Source: Desulfobacterales bacterium
Lineage (GTDB): Bacteria; Desulfobacterota; DSM-4660; Desulfatiglandales; Desulfatiglandaceae
Reading direction: 5' to 3'
Assembly: GCA_014382905.1 (NCBI GenBank)
Contig: JACNIU010000199.1
Coordinates: 1-34,378 of the forward strand
Length of the DNA stretch: 34,378 nucleotides
Shown here piece by piece: positions 26,201-33,190 of this stretch. Each line of letters starts with the position of its first letter. Within the stretch, counting starts at the first letter, position 1. A program made the translations under genes and the position numbers. The notes under the pieces were generated by a model, which saw only the letters and a list, made by a program, of their open reading frames with translations, made no database searches and had not been told where the DNA came from.

Positions 26201-26828
26201 TAAAAAACAGCCTCTGGATACCACCATTGCCTGTCTTTCCAAGGAAGCGATTAAAATAGACGGGACGTTTGATTTTGAAGGTGAGATCAAAGGTGAGGGG
26301 AGAGGGGAGAAACTGATCCGGTCCCTCCATGGACCTATCCATTTTGTTGCTGAAAATGGCAACATCAATCGCTTTGGACTGCTGGCTAATGTATTTTCAC
26401 TTCTCAATATCACTGAGATATTCAGCGGAGGACTCCCCAACCTTGTGCAGGAAGGATTTGCCTACGATTCAATAACTGTCAAAGGGATCCTCAAGGATGG
26501 TAACCTGCATCTGGAAAAAGCGCTTGTGGATGGTTCTTCAATGAACTTAGCCTGCAGCGGTGATATCGACCTGTTGGAAAAAAAGCTGGACCTCATAATT
26601 TTTGCCGCCCCTTTTAAAACAGTGGACCGCATCCTGAGAATGATGCCGATAATAGGGTATATCCTTGACGATACCCTTGTCTCTATTGCAGTTAAGGTCA
26701 CCGGCGACCTGGAGCATCCGAAAGTCGATTACCTTCCGGCGGCGATGGTAGGATCGGGTATACTGGGAATTATGCAAAGAACCCTTGAGGTCCCGGTTAA
26801 AGTCGTAGAGCCGATAATCCCCAAGTAG
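23202..26828 (+). CDS. Large AsmA-like inner-membrane protein (1208 aa)
   Basis: The N-terminus MKRRNKILIVILG...LLLVSALVLFVPAFI is one signal-anchor membrane segment (about 7-31), followed by NSDFVKREIVTHLSRRVGGQVEFSNTDFSFLPRPHVVIR, the typical AsmA start. Long beta-rich repeats make up the rest, and the C-terminal block (LHGPIHFVAENGNINRFGLLANVFSLLNITEIFSG ... VDGSSMNLACSGDIDL) is the AsmA_2-like region. AsmA/TamB/YhdP-type proteins span the periplasm and are proposed to carry phospholipid to the outer membrane. The ribosome binding site is weak. It lies 15 bases after the PRC-barrel gene, and the stop is followed 8 bases later by a word repeat. Confidence 0.88.
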   Translation: MKRRNKILIVILGSIAIFLLLVSALVLFVPAFINSDFVKREIVTHLSRRVGGQVEFSNTDFSFLPRPHVVIREAGLFIAGKVTVNIKSLTVYPKVWPLLSGRIEIARLSVESPDVKIDLPPSNGQTHTPTVAIDLKALRKNLSDFLAPMMPEIEGIYFRVENGKVTLLKGKDPGLWFKDIQILISNVSNQLQIELDCKSRLWKTASLKTRLNLMTFITDGQIDLIGLKPQLFPDDLLPKGPFKVKDAEIDLNLDFKTDLAKRFEATIKGGAPSLSLLYQNEKVAFKDANINGGLKLEDGRTSILISDLNLNYPGIGLSGQFVLDTGTPRVSLSLEGRELDVPSIRDVAFKLGKNVPVVEEIFSIVKGGHIPLITLNSNGSSVADLGKPENILIKGRMLKGKISVPEIGMDLEDVNGEALISQGILEGNRLEARIGKTFGSKGSLRLGLEGDNALFRLDMLIKADLAETLPILNRLVRNKSLTRELKLIDDIKGNATARLVLGESTSSIKARVEASEFDLNARYRRIPYPLHLKGGHLSYGGGVIKAQKIGGRVGKSSFSQFSGLFDWRKESCMEIESGRAHILLDEIYPWVSSFDTAKEALKEIRGIKGSVTLNILDMKGPLSDPRRWRFNTECDIRDLLLDSSLLPGPVAVAEGSVAASSETLALKQAKLRILDARLDLSGTAKGYMRGINRIEANVNGHMGLDAIGFVSKLTRLPDVFKINSPLTISKGQLVWNKDAETAFKGDLLVAEGPDISLDLVKTPRILKVEKLHIKDSTSNAMFGFSIGEDVIGVSFSGNLDRASLDGLLPKNKFFTGWMKGDLWGRIVPGNTMESTFEGNLQGGNVSFPELKLPAKIDRFSLEASQQRIRLKSAIAARDTAHMTVDGTLSPSEGGPLLSLDISGDGVDLDRLIKAFHKGEKKLTFKGGRERLSLPFSGTARIKLNYLKYGRFTWKPFYCTISPKEGELTVDITRGSICGISTPGTVKISPMGIALNFAPASKKQPLDTTIACLSKEAIKIDGTFDFEGEIKGEGRGEKLIRSLHGPIHFVAENGNINRFGLLANVFSLLNITEIFSGGLPNLVQEGFAYDSITVKGILKDGNLHLEKALVDGSSMNLACSGDIDLLEKKLDLIIFAAPFKTVDRILRMMPIIGYILDDTLVSIAVKVTGDLEHPKVDYLPAAMVGSGILGIMQRTLEVPVKVVEPIIPK

Positions 26829-27063
26829 ACGAAGAGACGGGTTGCGAGTTGCGGGTTGCAGGTTACGGGTTGCGGGTTTTTTCAATAGTCAATCCAGAGG
26901 GTCCAAAGTCCAGTTGGCGGTGGGCAGTGACAATCGAATGACTACTGAATGACGGCCAAAGGCCAAATCGACAATCATCAATCACAAGAGGTACCCAGTA
27001 CCCAGCATCGAGTATCCAGTATCCAGCATCGAGTTTCCAGTTTCAATCAAGGAGGTAAAGGTT
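26829..27063. repeat. Gap filled with short-word repeats, including copy 2 of the GGGTTGC repeat
   Basis: 26838-26880 is made of CGGGTTGC/GAGTTGC/GGTTACGGG words. Its 23 bases at 26852-26874 are identical to the minus strand of 1982-2004. A second block at 26991-27040 is made of CCAGTA and CCAGCATCGAGT words (CCAGCATCGAGT at 27002-27013 and 27023-27034, a spacing of 21). Between the blocks I see nothing. The lipoprotein gene's ribosome binding site follows directly. Confidence 0.85.
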
Positions 27064-27594
27064 ATGAAAATACGAATCTGGAGTGTAATTTTTCTTTTGG
27101 TTTTACTGACTGCGTGCGCACCGGCAAAGAGGACAGGGAACTGGATAAGCATTCCCCCTCTTCAAAAAGGGGAAAATAAATCTTTTGCAGTGAAGCTGGA
27201 GCCACTGAAAAAAGATAAGAGATTTTTTGTTGCATTTCACCTCTCGGTCAGAAACAAGACCGGGAGGGCGCTCACCATTGACTGGAACAAAACACTTTAT
27301 ATTCATAACGGCAGGCCCTATGGCGTCTTCGCCTTCAAGGGGATTGACCCTGCCACCATAAAGGGTTCGATCCCGCCGGATGTCATCGCCCCCGGGAAAA
27401 TATTTTCAAAAGAAATTTTTCCAGTCGATTTAGTGGCGTTTGCCCCCATGCGGGAAGAAGTTCTTGACAAGAAAGGGAGGGGGCTCTTTCCAGGCCCGAT
27501 CCCGGCCGGTGAAAGCGGCATACATCTTGTCATCCATCAAGACGGGCAGGAAATCATCCAGAAAATCACGTTGGACATAAAAGAGGCCGGGTAG
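27064..27594 (+). CDS. Hypothetical lipoprotein
   Basis: 176 aa. MKIRIWSVIFLLVLLTAC is a lipoprotein signal with lipobox LTAC and acylated Cys-18; Ala follows (CAPAK), with no Asp at +2, so outer-membrane sorting is likely. The mature part is beta-rich with no motif I can name (KLEPLKKDKRFFVAFHLSVRNKTGRALTIDW...). The ATG at 27064 has GGAGG nine bases upstream. It converges with mtaB and their coding ends overlap by 29 bases (27566-27594). Function unknown. Confidence 0.8.
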   Translation: MKIRIWSVIFLLVLLTACAPAKRTGNWISIPPLQKGENKSFAVKLEPLKKDKRFFVAFHLSVRNKTGRALTIDWNKTLYIHNGRPYGVFAFKGIDPATIKGSIPPDVIAPGKIFSKEIFPVDLVAFAPMREEVLDKKGRGLFPGPIPAGESGIHLVIHQDGQEIIQKITLDIKEAG

Positions 27595-28900
27595 CAGAAC
27601 CCACTATCATATTGCCTTCAACCCGCTCCATGCGCACCGAAACAAGCTGACCGTCTGAATCAAAGGGTGAGCGGAAAAGGACCGGCAGATAGTTATCACT
27701 CCGTCCTTTCATCACATCTCCCTTTTCAGAAGCCCATCCTTCCGCAAGTACGGGGAATTCCTTATTGAGACACCTCTGATAAAAGAGCTGTCGCTTCCTC
27801 TCTCCCAGCCCCCTCAGTTCTGCAGCCCTGTTCTTGATCACATCCGGATCGATCTTCCCTTTGAAGGCGTTTGCAGCAGTGCCCGGCCTGGGCGAAAAAG
27901 GGAATACGTGCAGATAGGACAAAGGCAAATCCTTTATGAGGGAATAGCTGTTCCGGTGGGCGGTTGAGTCTTCTCCAGGAAACCCGGACATGATATCAAC
28001 CCCGATGGCCACATGGGGTATCTTCGAGCAAACCCTCTCGATGATCTCAGCAAACTCCCGCGAGGTATAGGTTCTGTTCATATCCTTCAACACCCGGTTA
28101 TCGCCGCTCTGTAAAGGGATATGGAAATGCCGGCAGAGCCATGGCTCTGATGCCACCATCTCTATCAGCCGCCCCTCCATTTCATTCGGCTCGATGGAAC
28201 TCAGCCTTATGCGCAGAGGATAGCCTTCCCTGCCAATCATCTGAAGCAGAGAGACGAGATCCGTATCGCCCCTTAAATCCACACCATACCGCCCCAGATG
28301 GATTCCCGTCAGGACGACCTCCCGGTAACCCTGCGCTGAAAGTGTCTCTAACATGAAAAGGACTTTTTCCGGGACAAGACTTCTATAAGGGCCACGGGTA
28401 ACAGGGACAATGCAATAACTGCAGGAGGACTGGCATCCGTCCTGGATCTTCAGGTAGGCCCTTGTTCGATCTGGGAAGCGTCTGATATCAAGGAAATCGA
28501 ACGGGGTACCCTGTTCAAACGGCCTTAGCAATGCCGTTTTCCCACATGATGCCTGGTTACTTATAAGAAAACGGGGGACATCCGCCTTCATCCTGTTATC
28601 GGCGATCAGGCCCACGCCCTCGATGTCTGAAATTTCCTTTGGGAAGGCCTGGGCGTAACAACCGATGGCCGCAACATATCCAGCCGGATTTTCCCTTATG
28701 GCCTTTCGTATGGCCTGTCGCGACTGATGAGCGGCCCTCTGGGTCACAATACACGTGTTGACGATGACCACATCACCCGTTTCCTCTTTATCTGCCCGAC
28801 GCCACCCGGCGCCGGTTAAGGCCTCGTTCAGATAAGCGGATTCATACTGGTTGACCTTGCACCCAAGAGTTATGACCTTGAATGATTTCTTATTATCCAC
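27566..28900 (-). CDS. mtaB: tRNA (N6-threonylcarbamoyladenosine) methylthiotransferase MtaB
   Basis: Converts t6A37 to ms2t6A37 in tRNAs reading ANN codons, using two [4Fe-4S] clusters and SAM. The UPF0004 domain has the three cluster cysteines (TLGCKVNQYES, VNTCIVT, AIGCYAQ). The radical SAM motif is CQSSCSYC (about 147-154), followed by ILTGIHLGRYG-type sequence, and a TRAM-like C-terminal region. The pattern LGCKVNQYES fits MtaB better than MiaB or RimO. 444 aa. The start is GTG inside the 3' end of mnmA (31-base overlap), with a G-rich ribosome binding site almost touching it, so it is translationally coupled to mnmA. Confidence 0.88.
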   Translation of the reverse strand: MDNKKSFKVITLGCKVNQYESAYLNEALTGAGWRRADKEETGDVVIVNTCIVTQRAAHQSRQAIRKAIRENPAGYVAAIGCYAQAFPKEISDIEGVGLIADNRMKADVPRFLISNQASCGKTALLRPFEQGTPFDFLDIRRFPDRTRAYLKIQDGCQSSCSYCIVPVTRGPYRSLVPEKVLFMLETLSAQGYREVVLTGIHLGRYGVDLRGDTDLVSLLQMIGREGYPLRIRLSSIEPNEMEGRLIEMVASEPWLCRHFHIPLQSGDNRVLKDMNRTYTSREFAEIIERVCSKIPHVAIGVDIMSGFPGEDSTAHRNSYSLIKDLPLSYLHVFPFSPRPGTAANAFKGKIDPDVIKNRAAELRGLGERKRQLFYQRCLNKEFPVLAEGWASEKGDVMKGRSDNYLPVLFRSPFDSDGQLVSVRMERVEGNMIVGSATRPLLCPT

Positions 28901-29940
28901 CCTCCCCCTATCAGCCTGTCGCCGTCATAGCATACGAGGGCCTGGCCCGGAGTGACCGCCCATTGAGGTCTGTCAAATATGAACCGTACCTCATCCGAAG
29001 ACAAGGCCTCCAATTGTCCTGGGGCGGCCTTGTGACGGTATCGGACCTGGGCCTGCATTCTAAATCTGCCCTCTAAGGGAGGCTTCCCGACCCAGTTAAA
29101 ATGAACTGCGTCCACCATTCCAGCAAAAAGCGCTTCCCGCCTTCCCACCACCACCTGATTCAATTCGGACCTGATTTCTTTTACATAATAGGGCCTTGAA
29201 GAAGCAATGCCCAATCCGTGCCTCTGCCCGATGGTGTATCTGTAAACCCCTTGATGTTCTCCCAATGTTTCACCATCGTCGGTGATAATCACCCCTTTTT
29301 CCTTGCCTGTAATGCCTCTCCTCTTCTCAACAAAGCTGCGATAGTCAGTCCCGGAAATAAAACAGATCTCCTGGCTTTCAGGATTCGAATGGCACGGCAA
29401 ACCCATCTCGCGGGCCAGGTTCCTGACCTCATCCTTGGTCATCTCTCCTAATGGGAAAACTACCCTTGAAAGCGACGGTTGGGTCAACCGGTGCAGGAAA
29501 TAGGACTGGTCCTTTCTTGAATCCCTCCCCCTCCGAAGCCCCACCATATCCTGCTTCCCCTTCACGAGCCTGACATAATGTCCGCTTGCCAGGTACTGGA
29601 TCTTTTTTTCCAGAATATAGCGATGCAAATGCTCAAATTTGATCAACGGATTGCAACGGACACACGGATTCGGCGTCAAACCTCTTAGGTAGGCATCGAC
29701 AAACGGCTCCACCACCAGATCCTCAAAAATCTGTGTGAGGTCAATTATCTCTACCGGGATTTCAAGGTGTTCTGCGATTCTCTTGACACCCTCGAGCCTC
29801 CCCTCTCTCATGGAAGGGGTAGAGGGAAGCATAAAATGGACACCGTGGACTTCCCAGCCGGCCGCCTTTAATAGAGCAGCGGCCATCGAGCTGTCCACGC
29901 CCCCACTAAGGGCCACGGCTACATCTGAAGGCTCAGTCAT
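28870..29940 (-). CDS. mnmA: tRNA-specific 2-thiouridylase MnmA
   Basis: Installs 2-thiouridine at wobble U34 of tRNA(Lys/Glu/Gln). The PP-loop ATPase motif ALSGGVDSSMAAALL (about 10-24) activates the uridine. The catalytic cysteines sit in NPCVRCN and in ESQEICFISGTDY. The RNA-binding segment is GQRHGLGIASSRPYYV, and the C-terminal beta-barrel follows (RYRHKAAPGQL...GQALVCYDGDRLIGGG). At 356 aa the length is normal. The ATG at 29940 has GGAG 12 bases upstream. It forms a two-gene tRNA-modification operon with mtaB. Confidence 0.95.
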   Translation of the reverse strand: MTEPSDVAVALSGGVDSSMAAALLKAAGWEVHGVHFMLPSTPSMREGRLEGVKRIAEHLEIPVEIIDLTQIFEDLVVEPFVDAYLRGLTPNPCVRCNPLIKFEHLHRYILEKKIQYLASGHYVRLVKGKQDMVGLRRGRDSRKDQSYFLHRLTQPSLSRVVFPLGEMTKDEVRNLAREMGLPCHSNPESQEICFISGTDYRSFVEKRRGITGKEKGVIITDDGETLGEHQGVYRYTIGQRHGLGIASSRPYYVKEIRSELNQVVVGRREALFAGMVDAVHFNWVGKPPLEGRFRMQAQVRYRHKAAPGQLEALSSDEVRFIFDRPQWAVTPGQALVCYDGDRLIGGGWIIRNHSRS

Positions 29941-30027
29941 TGTAACGATATCTCCGAAGGTGTGGGGGAACGCTTTCTGTGAAAAAGGGGTAGAACTTAA
30001 ATATTAACGAGTAATTGTCTGGGGGAA

Positions 30028-30453
30028 TTAATCAAGGATGTTCTTGTTGAAGTTTACCTCCATGGCCCGGGCCGGGCATGCCGGCACACACCATTCGCAC
30101 GCACTGCACCGTTCCTTGTCAAAAACCACTTCCATCTCCGGTCTCCTGATACGAAGGGCCCCCGTGGGACAGACGGCCGTGCAGGCACCGCACTGAAAAC
30201 ACTTCTTTTCATCCCGCTTGATGTCCTGGCCGATACTCTCCACCACAATCCCGATACTTTTCAGGTAACGAACACCCCTTTGAAAGTTTTTCCGGTGACC
30301 GCTCAGTTCAAGCACCATGAAGCCTTCTTTTCTGGGGTAGATGACGGCCTTGAGGATATTAAACGAGAGATCAAATTTTTTGACAAGGTTAACCGCTACC
30401 GGCTCGTCAACGATCCTCTTGGGGAACCTGAGAGAAAGCATTTTCTTATACAT
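30028..30453 (-). CDS. NIL domain / 2[4Fe-4S] ferredoxin protein
   Basis: 141 aa from the ATG at 30453. The N-terminal NIL domain (about 5-75: LRFPKRIVDEPVAVNLVKKFDLSFNILKA) is followed by two ferredoxin motifs, CFQCGACTAVCP and CSACEWCVPACP (CxxCxxCxxxCP each). The track starts at a TTG 24 bases earlier, but GGAG lies 8 bases before this ATG and family proteins begin right at KxxxLRFP, so I chose it. NIL domains otherwise occur in methionine transporters. In methanogens a NIL-ferredoxin works with a DUF39 protein to make homocysteine from aspartate semialdehyde. No DUF39 gene is in this window. It lies 48 bases downstream of the aminotransferase gene. Confidence 0.88.
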   Translation of the reverse strand: MYKKMLSLRFPKRIVDEPVAVNLVKKFDLSFNILKAVIYPRKEGFMVLELSGHRKNFQRGVRYLKSIGIVVESIGQDIKRDEKKCFQCGACTAVCPTGALRIRRPEMEVVFDKERCSACEWCVPACPARAMEVNFNKNILD

Positions 30454-30501
30454 GGCCATTTCTCCGTGGGAAATCAATTCTCGATCTACGATCTACAATC
30501 T

Positions 30502-31680
30502 TCAATATCTCTTCATCACCTTCTCAAACCCTGGAAGCGCCCCCTCGATCACTCGATCCGACACGCAATAGGCAATCCTGAAGTGACCCGGACCCCCAAA
30601 ACCGCTCCCGGGAACGGTCAGGATGTTCTCATCCTGAAGTGCTGCGACAAAGGCCACGTCGTCTTCCAGAGGGGTTCTCGGGAAAAGGTAAAAGGCCCCC
30701 TCCGGTTTCTTAAATTCATAGCCGAACGATGCCAGGCCCTCGCACAGCCTGTCCCGCTTCTGCTGATACAGGGAGATGTCCACACTGTCTTCCAGTAAAC
30801 GGGTAATCGCCCTCTGCATAAGGGCCGGGGCATTCACATAGCCAAGGACCCGATTACAGAGAACCATCCCGGCCAGGATCATTTTCTTATCCGAAATCCC
30901 CGGGTGGGCCGCAGCATAGCCGATCCTTTCGCCCGGGAGTGAAAGATCTTTTGAAAATGATGTCACCATAAAGCTCTCGTTGTAGGCATCAAAGACAGTA
31001 GGCACCTTAATCCCATCATAGACAATCTTGCGGTAGGGTTCATCAGAGATAAGATATATCGGCTGCCCGAATTTACCGCTGTAATGGGAGAGGAGACCTG
31101 CCAGTTCCTTCAGTTCCTCCTCCGCGTAGACCTTCCCGGTGGGGTTGTTAGGCGAATTGATCAAGACGGCCCTTGTCTTCTCTGTAACAGCCTCCTCAAT
31201 GGCGTCAAAATCTAATGAAAAATCAGGCCTTGTTTTCACAAGCCTTGGTGTCCCCTGATGATTATCAAGATAGAAGTTATATTCCACAAAATATGGCTTC
31301 GGAATGATCACCTCTTCGCCGGGGTTAAGGATCGTCTTCAACACCACATTGAGCCCCCCCCCGGCCCCCACGGTCATCACTATCTCTTCTGACGAAAACC
31401 GATCCCTGTTATACGTATTCAGATAGTCGGCAACGGCCCGTCTGGTTTTAACCAGGCCGGCATTCGACATGTAGGCGTGTTGCCCCGGGGTGGGATCTCT
31501 GACCAGATCCTCAAGGACCTGATGGACCCTGGGGGGTGGTTCCAAATTAGGATTCCCTAAGCTAAAATCAAAGACATTATCCTCCCCGTACTCGGCCTTT
31601 CTCTTGGCGCCTTCCTCGAACATCTTCCGGATCCAGGAAGATCTTCCTATGGCCTCGCGAATTTTTTGTGAAACAGGCAT
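30502..31680 (-). CDS. Pyridoxal-phosphate aminotransferase, class I/II (aspartate aminotransferase-like)
   Basis: 392 aa. Motifs: FDFSLGNPNLEPPPRV (N-terminal substrate loop), INSPNNPTGKVYAEEEL, LISDEPYRKIVYDG (PLP-binding Asp and Tyr), the Schiff-base lysine in SFSKDLSLPGERIGYAA, and FRIAYCVSD with the carboxylate-binding Arg near the C-terminus. It belongs to fold type I. The subgroup with an N-terminal SSWIRKMFEEG extension is often annotated as aspartate or broad-specificity aminotransferase, and the substrate is uncertain. The ATG at 31680 has AAGGAG upstream. It is followed by the NIL-ferredoxin. A promoter with an overlapping palindrome lies directly upstream. Confidence 0.9.
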   Translation of the reverse strand: MPVSQKIREAIGRSSWIRKMFEEGAKRKAEYGEDNVFDFSLGNPNLEPPPRVHQVLEDLVRDPTPGQHAYMSNAGLVKTRRAVADYLNTYNRDRFSSEEIVMTVGAGGGLNVVLKTILNPGEEVIIPKPYFVEYNFYLDNHQGTPRLVKTRPDFSLDFDAIEEAVTEKTRAVLINSPNNPTGKVYAEEELKELAGLLSHYSGKFGQPIYLISDEPYRKIVYDGIKVPTVFDAYNESFMVTSFSKDLSLPGERIGYAAAHPGISDKKMILAGMVLCNRVLGYVNAPALMQRAITRLLEDSVDISLYQQKRDRLCEGLASFGYEFKKPEGAFYLFPRTPLEDDVAFVAALQDENILTVPGSGFGGPGHFRIAYCVSDRVIEGALPGFEKVMKRY

Positions 31681-31690
31681 GATTCATTCT

Positions 31691-31741
31691 CCTTTATGAA
31701 ATATGTGTCATAAAGGATAGCCTTTTGTACCGGCTTGTCAA
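31691..31741 (-). promoter_or_regulatory. Promoter and overlapping palindrome of the aminotransferase/NIL-ferredoxin transcript
   Basis: On the minus strand TTGACA (31736-31741) and TATCCT (31714-31719) are separated by 16 bases. A palindrome CCTTTATGA (31691-31699) / TCATAAAGG (31708-31716) with an 8-base spacer overlaps the -10 box and runs toward the ribosome binding site (AAGGAG). Such a placement fits a repressor operator, though a 5' mRNA hairpin is also possible. Confidence 0.5.
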
Positions 31742-31809
31742 CATAAAACAGTAGGCAACCATATGGCGACGGTGTCCCGGCAGCTCCAGTCAAAGAATCT
31801 GAAATCATC

Positions 31810-31838
31810 TTGACACCGATACAAGGTTCTTCTAATTT
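31810..31838 (+). promoter_or_regulatory. Sigma70-type promoter of the phosphofructokinase gene
   Basis: Consensus TTGACA (31810-31815), a 17-base spacer and TAATTT (31833-31838), giving an 80-90 base leader before the ATG at 31928. No attenuator is seen. Confidence 0.6.
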
Positions 31839-31927
31839 AGTAGACGTTCAAAGGTCGGATTCCTGCCTCTGGCCTTGCCAGCATCATTATCTGAAACGCC
31901 ATAGAATAAACACGGGGGATTTTTGCC

Positions 31928-33103
31928 ATGAAAAGGGGAACAAAGAGAAAACCGACGATAGCCATTCTGACCGGTGGCGGGGATGTTCCAGGCCTTAATC
32001 CCTGCATTAAAACCTTAGTCTACCGGGCGGCAAGTGAAGGCATCAACATACTCGGGATCAGGCGTGGATGGGCGGGGATCTTACATTATAATCCTCAAGA
32101 TTCTAAAACCTCGAAAAACCACGTCCAGAAACTTGTCCCGGCAGAAGTCCGGACCATTGACCGGTACGGGGGGACCTATCTTCACACATCGCGAACCAAT
32201 CCGAGTGCTGTCAAAAAAAAGGACGTACCCGGTTTTCTCAAGGAAACGTTCAAGAAGGACGAAGAAACCCGTGACTTCACCTCCCACTGCATCAACAATC
32301 TTGACCGTTTGGGGGTCGATGCCGTTGTCCCCATAGGCGGGGACGATACGCTGAGCTTCGCAGACCGGCTGCGCAGTGAAGGTTTTCCTGTCATCGCAAT
32401 TCCGAAGACCATGGACAATGACGTCTTTGGCACCGACTATTGCATCGGATTCTCTACCGCTGTAACAAGGGGGGTCGGTTTCATCCATGCCCTCCGGACA
32501 TGCGCCGGCTCCCATGAGAGGATTGCGATTATTGAGCTGTTTGGTCGTTATTGTGGCGAAACGTCACTGATATCGGCCTACCTGGCCGGTGTGGACCGCG
32601 CCATTATCTCTGAGGTGCCGTTTGAACCTGAAAAGCTTGCCAAATTGGTCATGGAGGATAAGAAGGCCAACCCAAAAAATTATGCTATGATCACCATATC
32701 TGAAGGCGCCAAAATCATTGGGGGTGAAATGTTCCTGTCAGGAGAATCTGATGCATACGGTCATCGCAGGCTGGGTGGCGTGGGAGAAGAAACAGGGGCC
32801 ATTCTCAAAAAGCTGACAGGCCAGGACGTGCTCAACCAGAGGATTTCATATCTTATGAGAAGCGGTGCACCCGATTCTTTAGACCTGATGGTAGCCGTCA
32901 ATTACGCCAATATGGCCGTCGACCTCTTCCTCAAGAAGGCCTTTGGTCGGCTCGTCGCCCTGAACAACGGAAACTATACAGACATCCCGCTGAGCACCAT
33001 CACAACCGGTCAAAAGAGGGTGGATGTGCCGGAACTTTACGATATGGATCAATATCGTCCCAAGGTAAGGCACGTCACCGGGAAACCCATGTTTCTTTAT
33101 TAA
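31928..33103 (+). CDS. 6-phosphofructokinase, probably pyrophosphate-dependent
   Basis: Glycolytic/gluconeogenic fructose-6-phosphate phosphotransferase of 391 aa. Nucleotide or PPi loop [13 protein letters not shown] (about 15-27), then [14 protein letters not shown] (about 135-148), [20 protein letters not shown] and [19 protein letters not shown]. The family rule is that GGDD and PKT (Asp and Lys in place of the Gly residues of ATP-type GGDG and PGT) favour pyrophosphate as phosphoryl donor; both are present here. This fits an anaerobe saving ATP. The ATG at 31928 has a G-rich ribosome binding site (GGGGG). It is divergent from the aminotransferase. The exact donor needs assay. Confidence 0.88.
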   Translation: MKRGTKRKPTIAILTGGGDVPGLNPCIKTLVYRAASEGINILGIRRGWAGILHYNPQDSKTSKNHVQKLVPAEVRTIDRYGGTYLHTSRTNPSAVKKKDVPGFLKETFKKDEETRDFTSHCINNLDRLGVDAVVPIGGDDTLSFADRLRSEGFPVIAIPKTMDNDVFGTDYCIGFSTAVTRGVGFIHALRTCAGSHERIAIIELFGRYCGETSLISAYLAGVDRAIISEVPFEPEKLAKLVMEDKKANPKNYAMITISEGAKIIGGEMFLSGESDAYGHRRLGGVGEETGAILKKLTGQDVLNQRISYLMRSGAPDSLDLMVAVNYANMAVDLFLKKAFGRLVALNNGNYTDIPLSTITTGQKRVDVPELYDMDQYRPKVRHVTGKPMFLY

Positions 33104-33106
33104 GGC

Positions 33107-33136
33107 AAGTGCCTAAAGTTTAAAGTGCCTAAAGTT
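33107..33136. repeat. Dispersed TGCCTAAAG-word repeat, copy 2
   Basis: AAGTGCCTAAAGTT occurs at 33107-33120 and 33123-33136 (period 16). The 18 bases at 33116-33133 are identical to the minus strand of 19220-19237, upstream of the radical SAM gene. Confidence 0.88.
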
Positions 33137-33190
33137 AAAGGCAAGACTGAAAACTTCCGGTCGTAGTTCATAGTTGGAGTGGAGCCCCTC

